From Gordonia sp. SID5947 (GTDB lineage: Bacteria > Actinomycetota > Actinomycetes > Mycobacteriales > Mycobacteriaceae), in assembly GCF_009862785.1 (NCBI RefSeq), contig NZ_WWHU01000002.1:1-64000 (forward strand): a stretch of 64,000 nucleotides of DNA, written 5' to 3'. Below the pieces are notes generated by a model. It searched no databases, was not told the DNA's origin, and was given only the letters and a program-made list of their open reading frames with translations. The position numbers and the translations under genes were made by a program. Of the stretch, positions 51,995-61,111 are shown in pieces (position 1 is the stretch's first letter; the number at the start of each line of letters is the position of its first letter).

Positions 51995-52150
51995 TTAGAG
52001 GGCCAGGCTGATCAGCAAAATGATCACGGTCACGAGGAACAAGAGCCCGAAGATCAGGAGGGTGCGGACGCGGCGGCGGGCGTGCTGGTTGGCGACCGAG
52101 CTGGTCGGACGACCGCGCGCGGGACGTGGCGACGATGACGATGCGGACAT
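51995..52150 (-). CDS. 51-residue single-helix membrane protein
   Basis: AAGGAGCATCAC precedes the ATG at 52150. A basic N-terminus (SASSSSPRPARGRPTSSVAN then QHARRRVRTL) leads into one C-terminal transmembrane helix (LLIFGLLFLVTVIILLISLA). Tiny single-pass proteins at this place in transfer operons often stabilise the channel, much as VirB7 or VirB3 do. No sequence family can be named. Confidence 0.65.
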   Translation of the reverse strand: MSASSSSPRPARGRPTSSVANQHARRRVRTLLIFGLLFLVTVIILLISLAL

Positions 52151-52196
52151 GTGATGCTCCTTCAGTTGTGGATGACGACGGGGTGGTGGGGTCGGG

Positions 52197-52631
52197 CTAG
52201 ACGCCGACGGCGAACAGGACGCCGGCGATGATGACGGAGGCTGCGGCGCAGGCGGCCAGGCCGACGCAGGCATCGACGAACGATGATTTGGCCTCGACCT
52301 GCTGGCCGGCGAAGCCGCGGCGGTTGGCCGAGGACCACTTCGCGCCGGCCAGAACGACCCAGATGGTGCACGCGGCCAAGCACGCTGCCCAGAAGGCGCC
52401 CATCACCCGGCGCCAGGTTTGCCCGACGGTCGGACCGAACAGCGAGAAGTCCGGGGTGATGCCGCCGAGAGGGTTCCACGCCTCGGCGAGGTCGTGGGTT
52501 GTGGCCGCACTGGCAGGTCCGGCCAGCCATATCGCGGCGGTTGCGACCGCAATGCTGGTCACCGCGAGCGTTGCCGCCCGGGTGCGCCGCCGCCGTGAGG
52601 GTGGCAGCGATGGCAGGTGATGTGTAGTCAT
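52197..52631 (-). CDS. Candidate VirB2-like pilin/small channel subunit
   Basis: From the ATG at 52631 the 144-residue protein has an Arg-rich signal peptide (RRRRTRAATLAVTSIAVATA, then AIWLAGPASAA). A short exported segment and two transmembrane helices follow (MGAFWAACLAACTIWVVLAG and ACVGLAACAAASVIIAGVLF), separated by a basic cytoplasmic-type loop (AKWSSANRRGFAGQQVEAKS). A signal peptide plus two helices with a short basic loop is the VirB2/TrbC pilin topology. Its position between other channel genes supports this. Confidence 0.55.
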   Translation of the reverse strand: MTTHHLPSLPPSRRRRTRAATLAVTSIAVATAAIWLAGPASAATTHDLAEAWNPLGGITPDFSLFGPTVGQTWRRVMGAFWAACLAACTIWVVLAGAKWSSANRRGFAGQQVEAKSSFVDACVGLAACAAASVIIAGVLFAVGV

Positions 52632-52659
52632 GGTGTCCTCCTTTGCTGGTGGTGATGGG

Positions 52660-54047
52660 TTAGCGCCGCGCCCGTTTCGGGGTGGGGGCGGATTCCTGGG
52701 GCCACCGAATCTGTGCGCCGGGCACGATCTTCTGCAGTTCGGTGGTGGCCTTGCGGGTGATGTCGTGCGCGGTCTTTTGCACCTGTTGGGCGGCGCCGCC
52801 GAGCGCCTTGTACGGTGCCTGGGCTTGCTGCGCGGACCAGGCTGCGGTGACCGGTCGTCCGCCAACGTTGGCGGAGGCGTTGACGTCGCCGCGCATGTTG
52901 ACCTGGTAATGCACCTCGGGCAGGCCAGCTTTGGCGGCCTGTTGGGCCGGCAGATGCAGTTCGAACTGGTTGCCGCCAGGGTTGGGCTGCGGCGCGGGAG
53001 CCGGGCGTGGTTGTGGGCGAGGTGTGGGCGGCTGGTCGGGCTGTCCGGGCAGCGCGGGCTGGCGCGGAGTGGCGCCGGGATCACCGGCACCGAGTGTGTG
53101 AGCGATGAGTCCACCGATCACCGCGCCGCCCACGCCACCGGCGACCGCGCCGGCGAGCCCGAGTCCAACGGCACCGACCCCGGCGCCGATGCCGGCGCCT
53201 ACGGCGATGGCACCCGGTGTCTGCGGACCCGGCGACGGAAGCGATCCGACGACGGCCCCTGCCCCGGCACCGATCACCGCTCCCCGATACCACCGACCAC
53301 CGCCGCCGGGATTCCCACCGCGGCAGCACCGGTTGTGCCGCCGAGCACGACACCGATGATGGTGGCCGCTGCTTGCCGGGACGCCTCGTCCTCCGGGACG
53401 CCGACACTGATCAATCCCTGCGCGATCTTGGACTCGCCGTAGGCGGCCCAATCATTGATGCTGTTGCGCTGCCGATCGCTGAGCCACGGTGCGTCTCGCT
53501 TGAGTTGCTCCTCTTTCACCACGACATTGCCAACTCGCAATGTCTTGGGCGGCGGAGCGATTGGTCGCACCGGTGCTGTGGGCCGCGGCAGCGTGTAGGG
53601 CCGTGACGGCGTCGGGGTGTAGGTGGTGTCGTAGTTCGGCTGGCTGTAGTTCGGCTCGCTGTAGTAGGTCGGCGGCTCATACGGCTGATAGGGGGCTTCC
53701 TGCGGAGGGGCCGGGATCACACCCGGGCCCGGGCCTGGGGTGTAGCTCGGCGCCTCCGGCTGCGGTTGCGGCGCTGGTGCGGGAGCTGACGGTGCCTGCG
53801 GCCCCTCAGGGTCCACGCCACCCTGCATGGGTCCGCTCTGGGAAGGACCGTCAGGATCGGCTCCGCCCTGCTCGATTGCCCCGGCAGGCGCAGCTACCAG
53901 CGTGGCACCGGTCAGCGTGCCCCCGACCAGCAGCGCGGCCAGCAGCTTGCGTACAGCTGGCGGTGAAGTGGGACCGTGGTGCACCGAATGCGGCACCACC
54001 GCGTCGGTGCAGACGGTTGGCGGCCGGTCGATGAGGGTGTTGATCAT
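52660..54047 (-). CDS. Secreted Pro-rich and Gly-zipper protein of the transfer operon (frameshifted)
   Basis: The N-terminal half has a signal peptide (VRKLLAALLVGGTLTGATLV), a long Pro/Tyr/Gln-rich stretch (YQPYEPPTYYSEPNYSQPNY), then KTLRVGNVVVKEEQLKRDAP and a Gly-rich hydrophobic part. The frame breaks at the C4 run at 53282-53285. The next frame continues AVIGAGAGAVVGSLPSPGPQ and GIGAGVGAVGLGLAGAVAGG, then a Pro-rich linker and a soluble domain (FELHLPAQQAAKAGLPEVHY). Corrected length is about 462 residues. The Gly/Ala repeats look like a glycine-zipper membrane element. It may span the cell wall from the membrane. Homologues are annotated only vaguely. Confidence 0.6.
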
Positions 54048-54140
54048 GGGAATTCTCCTTCTGGGTGAAGAATCAATCGAGGATGTTGTGTTGTTGGACT
54101 GGTCTTCTCGGAATCGGATTGGACGGTTGTCGAGGACTGG

Positions 54141-55235
54141 CTACTCTTTGGATTTGATTGCTGCGATCCAGTACTTCCCGCCGATCTCGGTGACGGTGAC
54201 GTCTTGGCGGATCAGCTGGCGATCTCCGCCGCCGGAAGGAATCAGGGTTTGTTCGACGTCGTAGACGTTGTTGCCCTGATCGGTGATGGCCAGGCAGTAC
54301 CGCAGTTTCGGGTCAAGGACATCGATCCACTGCTGCAATGCGATCGCGGTGCCGACCTTGCCGTTTGCGGATACCACCGCGCGTGCCGCGGTGCCTGAAC
54401 GCCATTGGTAGTAGCCCCAGTTGAACGCCTTGATGGCATTGGGCCCCGATGTCTGGTTGCCCGGATCTCGACCAGTCGTGCGGGCACCGTCCTGGCGTGA
54501 CGGGCATTCGACCTGATCCGAGGTCGGATCGGGAGCAGTCAGAGCGGCGGCGGGATCAGTCGGTGCCCCGTCTCCGCCATTGCCCCCGACCAGTACGCCC
54601 AGGACCACCGCGGCCAGGACCGCGACCACCGCTGCGCCGGCCAGCAGCACCATGAGTGGTTTCTTGTGCCGTGCGGCGACAGCGACGACGTGACGCGGTA
54701 CTCGCGACCACGTCCGACCCGCCTTGTCGGTCTCGGCGGTCGCCTGCCCGGGGTCCTGCGGATCGCGTGCGATCGCGTACAACGTGTCATCGATCTCCAC
54801 GTCTGGCCCGGGCAGAGGGTCGTCGATGTCGCTCCACGGAATGTGCTCGTCATAGGTGGGGCCAGCGGCGAGGACCGTGCCGCTCGCCGCGCTGCGCTCG
54901 TGCCGGCGGCGTCGCTGGCGTTCGGTGCGTCGACGGCGCCGGGCCTCGGCTGACATCGCGGGCCGCTGGCGTGTTGGGCGACTGGCATCGTCGGCGTCTT
55001 CGTCCCGGCCGCCTGAATCGGCCGGTGTCACGGGGTCCGACGTGGTGTGGTCGGTGGAGCTGGTGGAGGGGAAGTCGCCAGTGCCTATCGATTCCGACTC
55101 CGGTGTGTCGACCGATGGGCGTCGGCGCAGGACTTGGCTGCGCAAGGTGACCGGTGGTTCGGCGTCGTATCCGCGGCCGCGGCGAAGAATCTCCGGTGGT
55201 GGCCCGCCCGCGGAGTTGTGGGGGTCTCCTGTCAT
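54141..55235 (-). CDS. Bitopic transfer protein with long basic N-terminus (VirB8-like)
   Basis: The 364-residue protein has about 190 hydrophilic residues, including a strongly basic run (ARRRRRTERQRRRRHERSA). One transmembrane helix (PLMVLLAGAAVVAVLAAVVL) and an exported domain follow, containing AIKAFNWGYYQWRSGTAARA, LQQWIDVLDPKLRYCLAITD and EIGGKYWIAAIKSKE. The domain layout is like the other bitopic protein at 51201-51971, so the operon seems to encode two VirB8-type subunits, plus the lipoprotein next door with a similar domain. Confidence 0.6.
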   Translation of the reverse strand: MTGDPHNSAGGPPPEILRRGRGYDAEPPVTLRSQVLRRRPSVDTPESESIGTGDFPSTSSTDHTTSDPVTPADSGGRDEDADDASRPTRQRPAMSAEARRRRRTERQRRRRHERSAASGTVLAAGPTYDEHIPWSDIDDPLPGPDVEIDDTLYAIARDPQDPGQATAETDKAGRTWSRVPRHVVAVAARHKKPLMVLLAGAAVVAVLAAVVLGVLVGGNGGDGAPTDPAAALTAPDPTSDQVECPSRQDGARTTGRDPGNQTSGPNAIKAFNWGYYQWRSGTAARAVVSANGKVGTAIALQQWIDVLDPKLRYCLAITDQGNNVYDVEQTLIPSGGGDRQLIRQDVTVTEIGGKYWIAAIKSKE

Positions 55236-55305
55236 GGCCTGTCCTCCTTCGAGTGGTGGGGGGTAATGCGGTGGGTTGTGGTCGGCGGTGTCTGGTGTCT
55301 GTTGG

Positions 55306-55947
55306 TCATGGCTGCTCTTGGAGCTGACTCACCTCCCACCCGTTGGCGCCTTTGGTGGTGATCACCCACACCTGACGGGAGACCGACGAGCCGACCTGTG
55401 AGCGGTCGGGTCCATAGCCGGTCTGGCTGACGGTGAAGATGAAGTAGCGCCGGGTCGGTGTGTCGGGGGCACCCTGGTTGGTTCCCGCCGTCACGGTCGG
55501 CATGACCTCGGCATTGCCTGCGGCCCAGATCAACCACTGGCCACTGGGAGTTAGCGCACGGCTTGAGAGCACGCTTGAGCGGAACTGTTCACTCAGGAGC
55601 GGAGCAGAACGCGCGACGGCATCCGATGGGCTGGTGTCGGTGGCGGTGTCCCAGGTGAACCACACTCGTGTCACGGTGCTTGCCACCGCGGCGGCGTCGG
55701 TGCGGTCGACCTGCGCAGCGTCGGCGGGCAGTGTCGTGGCCGCGGTCGGTGGGGCAACGCTGGGTTCTGTGGTGGTGGTTTCGGTGGTGTCGGCGGGTTC
55801 GTCACCCGGGTTCCACTGCTGGGCCGGCGCCTGCTGCGTTGTGGGTACGGGGTCACCGCTGGTGCCGCAGGCGACGAGTCCGGCCCCCAGCGCGGCGGCA
55901 AGGACGGCCGTCACGGCGGCGCGGGCCAGGGTGCGTGTGCTGTTCAT
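55306..55947 (-). CDS. Transfer-operon lipoprotein
   Basis: The 213-residue product has a signal peptide and lipobox (LAAALGAGLVACGTSGD, lipidated Cys about residue 27) and a Thr/Pro-rich linker (PADTTETTTTEPSVAPPTAA). The exported domain includes ASTVTRVWFTWDTATDTSPS, SRALTPSGQWLIWAAGNAEV and RQVWVITTKGANGWEVSQLQ, an NTF2/VirB8-like strand pattern. Its ATG overlaps the stop of the peptidoglycan hydrolase gene upstream (ATGA), so both are probably made in equal amounts. It could anchor the channel to the outside of the membrane. Confidence 0.65.
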   Translation of the reverse strand: MNSTRTLARAAVTAVLAAALGAGLVACGTSGDPVPTTQQAPAQQWNPGDEPADTTETTTTEPSVAPPTAATTLPADAAQVDRTDAAAVASTVTRVWFTWDTATDTSPSDAVARSAPLLSEQFRSSVLSSRALTPSGQWLIWAAGNAEVMPTVTAGTNQGAPDTPTRRYFIFTVSQTGYGPDRSQVGSSVSRQVWVITTKGANGWEVSQLQEQP

Positions 55948-58342
55948 GCTGCGAATCTCCTTGCGCTGATCCCGTTTCCGAGGTTCTTGAGCGGTGACAC
56001 CTTGACCACGTCCCCTGATTGCGGTGCTTCGACCATGCGGCCGTCGCCGACATAGATCGCGACGTGTTGGGGCTGGAACCGGGTGGAAAGACGATGTCGC
56101 CGGGTTGGAGCTGATCGAGTGGCACGGGTTTGCCGCGTGGGTCGTTGAGTTGGGTCACCGTGTAGTGCCCGAGTTCGATGCGGCCGCCGGTGGCTTGATA
56201 CACCGCGTAGAGCACGAGTCCGGAGCAGTCGAAACCGACCTTGTTGAAATCGCCGTGCGAGTCGGCCACTCCCCCATCGGTGATGCCCTTGGATGGTCCG
56301 CGTGGTGTGCCGCCACCCCATGCGTAGGAGGTGCCCAGCCATCTCATCGCCGCGGCGACGGTGCGTTGACCGACCGGCCCCGCCGGTATCCCGGTGACCA
56401 CGCCGATGGACGTGAACTTTGTGCGGGCCCGCTCGGGGATTTTCTTGATGTAGGCCTGGGTTTCGGCGTTCTGGCACGGCCCCTTAGCGGCCAGGGTGCC
56501 GCCGGGGCCGCAGTTGTAGGCCGACAGTGTCAGTTCGAGCAGATCGCCCTGAACCCGGCCCTGCTTGAGTGCATCACGCATGATGCCGGCGAGTTCACAG
56601 TCATAGGCCGCTTGGCTCATCACTGCATCCGGGATCGAGCGCGGGTCTTTGCGGCCGTCGCCGTCGCCGTCGACGGCTTTGGCCGCCCACGTGCCGGGCA
56701 TGAACTGGCTCGGCCCTTCGGCGCCACTCGGTGAGACGAGGTCGGTGCGGAACCCGGCTTCGTTCTCGAGCTGGGCGGCAACGATGGGGGCGGTTACTTC
56801 CGGGCAGGTCTTGCCGGCCTTGATGATCCACGGTTCAAACGCGGGTGGCACCGATCCGGCTTTGAGCTGACTGCCGCCGACTGCGACGTCACCGCAGCCC
56901 TGTCCGGGAGTCACCGCCGCAACGTTGCGGATATTCGCGCTCGACCCCGAGGGTTGAGCGGCGCCACGCAGCCACGGCATCGGATCGACCGCGTGCCCAC
57001 CGCCGAGGCGGGTACCGCCTTCCCACAGTTCGAAATGCAGGTGCGGTCCGGTGGACTCACCCTCGCTGCCGACCGCGGCGATCTGCTGACCGGCCTTGAC
57101 CTGGTCGCTGGCTGCGACCTTGATGTCGGCACCCCGCATGTGCCCGTACACATTCGACTTGCGGCCGCCATCGAAGTCGATGATGATCCAGTTCCCGAAA
57201 CCGTCCGCGGGTCCGGCCTTGGCGACGGTGCCGCCGACCGCGGCATAGATCGGGGTGCCCAGTGGGGCCGACAAGTCTTGGCCCTGATGTTGCCTGCCCC
57301 CACGCGGCCCAAATCGGGACTCAAGCTGATAGTTCCCCTCGCGCAGCGGCATCGTCTTGTCCCCGGACTCCTGCGACGGTGCCGATGTCGAGGGGGGCGG
57401 AGCACGCGTAGCCGCTGCGCCCTTGACCGGCTGATCGCGCACCTCGAAGACCTGAGTGGCGAACCGCTTGATGATCGCGTTGCCGGCGGCCTGGTCACTG
57501 CCCCGTGATGTGGTCAGGATCGACACCGCAAGCCACCGTTGCCCAGCGAAGAACCAACCGACATCGTGCGATGTGCCGGCAAGCTCACCGGTCTTGTGCG
57601 CGATCTGATCGTGGGGGGCGACCGCACCGAACTTGGTGTTGACCTGCTGGTTGCGCATCGCGGCGACAATCGGATTGGCCGAGGCTTTCGAGATCTTGCG
57701 GCCCGCGCCGACGTTGTGGGCGCTGTCGTAGATGATCTGCAGCAGCTTGGACACGCCGCCGATCGACACCATGTTTGGGTCCGCACCGGAGACAGGGACG
57801 CCCAGCTCGCGGCCAAGTGTGGCCTCCGGGGCGGGGACCCCCAGCTCGCGCACCGCGGAGTTGACGACGTCGCGGCCGCCGAGCAGAGTGACGAGCCGAT
57901 TGGTGGCGTCGTTGTCTGAGACTGAAATCATCGGATCGAGCAGTGGTTTGACCTGCTCCATCCGTAGCGCACCCGCATCGACTCGTGCACCCGCAGCCAG
58001 CGCGACGGCCAGCTTGATCACCGACGCACTCGGCATGGCCCCCGCTGCCCCGGCGATCAAGCTATCCGCCGGGTTGGCGCTGTCGGAGATCGCTACCGCG
58101 ACATCAATACCCTGCGAGCGACCCGCCGCGACCGCCTCGTCGGCCGCCGCGCCCATCGCCCCGGAAGGTGTCGATGCCGCCGCCGGGGCGGCCGCCACAT
58201 TCGGCAGGCACGAGGTGTCCGGCGGGTCTTCTGACCCCATCACGGCCACGCCGATGCCGATCATCACACTCAGGCCGACGAGTGTGATGAGAGCCAGCTT
58301 GGTCAGCGTGCCGCTGCCCGAGCTGGATGCAGAACCACCCAT
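55944..58342 (-). CDS. Four-domain peptidoglycan-acting protein: serine hydrolase, M23, SLT and NlpC/P60 (frameshifted at the end)
   Basis: A membrane anchor (about residues 14-35) precedes four catalytic modules. Residues 60-300 are a beta-lactamase/serine-hydrolase fold with SVIK (Ser107, Lys110), SDN (142-144) and KTG (250-252). Residues 335-460 are an M23 LytM domain with HQGQD (His352, Asp356) and PHLHFELW (His434, His436). Residues 510-640 are a lytic transglycosylase with LENEAGF (Glu528) and GPSQFMPGTW. Residues 655-799 are NlpC/P60 with FDCSG (Cys706). The frame is lost at the CC at 56079-56080; the shifted frame supplies QHVAIYVGDGRMVEAPQSGD with the catalytic His and ends at 55944. 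It would open and trim the wall for the transfer channel. Confidence 0.85.
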
Positions 58343-58459
58343 AGCGCCTTCCTTAGTGTGTTACGTCGATTCGTCGCTTTCCACGCGCCCCGCCCGGACA
58401 AATGGAAAAGTGCTCTCTGCCAACCCCTATCGGTGATCAGTGGTGGTGTCGGTCGCGGG

Positions 58460-60712
58460 TCAGCCCCCCAGCGCTTTGCGGAAGAACTGGTAGAGCCAGT
58501 CGATGGCGGTCTTGCCCTCGACGAGTTTCTTGCTGGCGTAGGAGGTGTGCGACCCGCTCGCGAGGAACGACGCCGCATCGAGGCCTTCTCCGATAAGTTC
58601 GGTCAGATCCGTCGCGCCCTGCGACGTCGCCATCGAAGACACCGATCCCAGCACTGCCCCGATGTCTTGGCCTTGCATAGACGTCGCCAGCTGGGCTTGT
58701 TGATCGGTAGCGCCCGCACCCAGCAGGTCCGGCGACATCTTCTGTCCCGGCTTGAGCACTCCGAGAGCGACTGACGCCAAATCCAGTCCGATCGGCAACA
58801 ATTGGGTCAGCGCCAGCAGGTTGCCCGTCTCGAGGACTTTCCAGCCGACCTCCTGAATCTGGCCGACATCGCGAGCGAGACGAACGATGTCGACATTGCC
58901 CACGAGGTTCAACACCAACGCCACGATCTGGGCGTAGCCCTGTGGATCGGGGATCATCGCCGCGATCTGCGAGGCCGTCTGGAAATCGATCTGCGAGGCC
59001 ATCTTCACCCACGGTGCGAACTGGTTGTTCAGCACACCAGCGGTCCGGTGCGCACCACGAACATCGCCGGCAAACAGCTGCGCAGGCAGCCGCTGGAGGT
59101 TACCGATGATTCCTGCATAGTCGGTGTCGGTTACCGCCGAAACGACGTTCAGTCCCTGCGACACAATGGTGTCGATCTTGATTACACCCAGCACGCCCGA
59201 CGCCGTCTGCAGCGCAGCTTTGTCGGTGCTGTTCAGCGGTGCCACCTCAGTGGCCAGCTGCAACGCCGACGACGCCAATCCCGTGAGATCTGGTGTTGAC
59301 CCTCCATCCACGCCGGAAGCGGCCAGTGGCAGACCTGTCGGTGCTGCCGACACTGTCCCCGGGCTACTGCTGTCATCAGTGCTCGCCGTGCCGGGAGACG
59401 CCGGAACCTGCACGCCCGGCACCGACGTCGGCGCAGTAGTGGTCGCCTGTTCCGTTGTCGGGGTGTCCGATCCCAGATCAGTTGACGTCGAAGATGGGGT
59501 GTCTGTTTGTGTGGTCGTTGCCGCAGCGGGGGCTGGTGAGGCTGTGCGCGCCGCCGAAGTAGGTGTCGAACGCTGGCCACCGACCGCCGAAGCAACCGTG
59601 TTCGCGATTGCTGATGCTGAACGCACAATCCCGGGGATGTCCATGCGGCCGAGCGTGTCCAGGACCACGTTCGCCTGCGCCTGCGGAGATCCCTTGGGTG
59701 CGTTCGTCAGACTCTGCTGAGCGCCTGGGGTCTCCTTCATCCAGGCCTGCGTGTCGGCAATCGGTGTGAAGGTGGCGACCAGTTGACTTGCCAAGGTCCC
59801 CAACTGCGCCAGCTCACCGGCATCCCCGGAGGATTGTGGGGCCGCCAGGTCCTGCGATTTGTCTTTGAGAAGAGATGCCGTCGACGTCGTACCCGCCAGA
59901 TCGACGTTCGAGTAGTCAGACGTCAGATAGTCGAGATCTGACGTGGAGGTGGTGTTGCCCGTGTCCGGGGCCCCCAACACCTGGCCGAGAGAACGCAGGA
60001 CCGGGTTCTTCGACGTCACATTGCAGTACAGGTCCGACGGGTCGCACAGCCACTTCATCCGGTCCGACAAGCACCCGTACCCTCCCGGGCGACTGCCCGA
60101 GATCCCGGTTCCCTTTACCTGAGGGCCGACCACCGCGGCGTTGCCGCGCTTGGGATCGGCCAGCAGACCAACCGCATCCACTGAACTGCACTCGACCGGT
60201 CCGCGTCCATGGCCGATCAGATGAGCCACGTCGCCGGCAACATCAGCGCCCTGGGAATAGCCGGCAAGGATGGTTCGCGAGTTCGGGCACTGCTTCATCA
60301 ACTGCTGCGTCCGTGCGACCCCCGCACCTTCAGACGCCGAGTACGTCTCACCTTTGTCGAACGCGCTGGCTGGATAGTTCGGGTACAACACCGTGATCGA
60401 CTGTCCATAGTCGCGTTTGAGTCGCTCCCCCACCTTCGCCAACATCCCGCGAGGTTCAGCAGGATTCGCACCCGAGCTCGTCTCCGTAGTACCTGGCACC
60501 AGGTAGGCCATCAGCGGAGTGCATCCCCCGGATGTAGGTGTTGCCGCGGCTGTACCGCCGGCCGCACCGATCGTTACGCCCAGCACGACCAACAACGACG
60601 CAAGTGCGCAGGAAATCCGCCTCAGCTGCACACCATCCGCACTCGCCGGGACGGCCGCATACTGCTGGCTAGCCGAGCCGGGTCGGCAGACGTTGTTTCG
60701 AAGCATTCTCAC
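58460..60712 (-). CDS. Cutinase-family protein with a very large internal insertion
   Basis: The 750-residue secreted protein has a signal peptide (ISCALASLLVVLGVTIGAAG, about residues 33-57). The cutinase nucleophile motif is ILAGYSQGADVAGDVAHLIG (Ser153), and CDPSDLYC (Asp227, between two Cys) gives the acid. The expected His does not follow. Instead come about 490 residues of Ser/Thr/Pro linker and helical sequence. The C-terminus GSHTSYASKKLVEGKTAIDW then looks like the end of a cutinase domain (His722). Actinobacterial cutinases (Culps) are esterases, often acting on lipids of the mycomembrane. As the first gene of the transfer operon it may help the apparatus through that layer. Confidence 0.8.
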   Translation of the reverse strand: MRMLRNNVCRPGSASQQYAAVPASADGVQLRRISCALASLLVVLGVTIGAAGGTAAATPTSGGCTPLMAYLVPGTTETSSGANPAEPRGMLAKVGERLKRDYGQSITVLYPNYPASAFDKGETYSASEGAGVARTQQLMKQCPNSRTILAGYSQGADVAGDVAHLIGHGRGPVECSSVDAVGLLADPKRGNAAVVGPQVKGTGISGSRPGGYGCLSDRMKWLCDPSDLYCNVTSKNPVLRSLGQVLGAPDTGNTTSTSDLDYLTSDYSNVDLAGTTSTASLLKDKSQDLAAPQSSGDAGELAQLGTLASQLVATFTPIADTQAWMKETPGAQQSLTNAPKGSPQAQANVVLDTLGRMDIPGIVRSASAIANTVASAVGGQRSTPTSAARTASPAPAAATTTQTDTPSSTSTDLGSDTPTTEQATTTAPTSVPGVQVPASPGTASTDDSSSPGTVSAAPTGLPLAASGVDGGSTPDLTGLASSALQLATEVAPLNSTDKAALQTASGVLGVIKIDTIVSQGLNVVSAVTDTDYAGIIGNLQRLPAQLFAGDVRGAHRTAGVLNNQFAPWVKMASQIDFQTASQIAAMIPDPQGYAQIVALVLNLVGNVDIVRLARDVGQIQEVGWKVLETGNLLALTQLLPIGLDLASVALGVLKPGQKMSPDLLGAGATDQQAQLATSMQGQDIGAVLGSVSSMATSQGATDLTELIGEGLDAASFLASGSHTSYASKKLVEGKTAIDWLYQFFRKALGG

Positions 60713-61111
60713 GCGGCTCCTCCGCTAAGACCTCGAAACGGTGGAGCGACTCCCTGGTCAGGCGTTCTCCCAGCTGGCGACCGCGATAGACTGGGAGACG
60801 CCCAATTCGATGTCGCACCTACCGCATCGAGCTGGGTATTCACAGGGCTCGCGGACCGGGCGAGGTTGGATCGGCAAATCTGGGCCTTACCTCGGTCTGC
60901 GAGTTCCTCAAGGCGCTGGTGTCGGACGCCGCATGACGTCAGCCGTCCGACCCCAGCTTGTCGTTTCTAGTGAGAGTTATTCCTTCCGCTTCGGTGTGGC
61001 CGGTTCATGTGGTCATTCTAAATCACAATCTATGATGTTGTCTTGTATTGCGACTATGTGTGTTGAGGCAAACTGTTGAGGTATGACGACCCTGGACGCC
61101 GGAGGATGTCG
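60713..61111. promoter_or_regulatory. Divergent region between the transfer operon and an XRE gene
   Basis: No gene recognised. The right part (61010-61080) is clearly A+T-rich (TAAATCACAATCTATGATG, TTGTCTTGTATTGCGACTAT) and probably holds divergent promoters and binding sites for the neighbouring XRE protein. GGAGG at 61101-61105 is the ribosome binding site of that gene. The first gene of the transfer operon starts at the left edge, so transfer control likely acts here. Confidence 0.45.

Noticed and set aside
55853..55943. Arg-rich extension of the wall hydrolase in its original frame
   Set aside because: After 56080 the frame reads as low-complexity Arg/Gly sequence, whereas the shifted frame restores the NlpC/P60 His motif and stops exactly at the next gene's start.
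58000..58060. Acquired antibiotic-resistance beta-lactamase
   Set aside because: The SxxK/SDN/KTG domain is fused to three wall-hydrolase domains and membrane-anchored in a transfer operon; a cell-wall role is more likely, although hydrolysis is not excluded.
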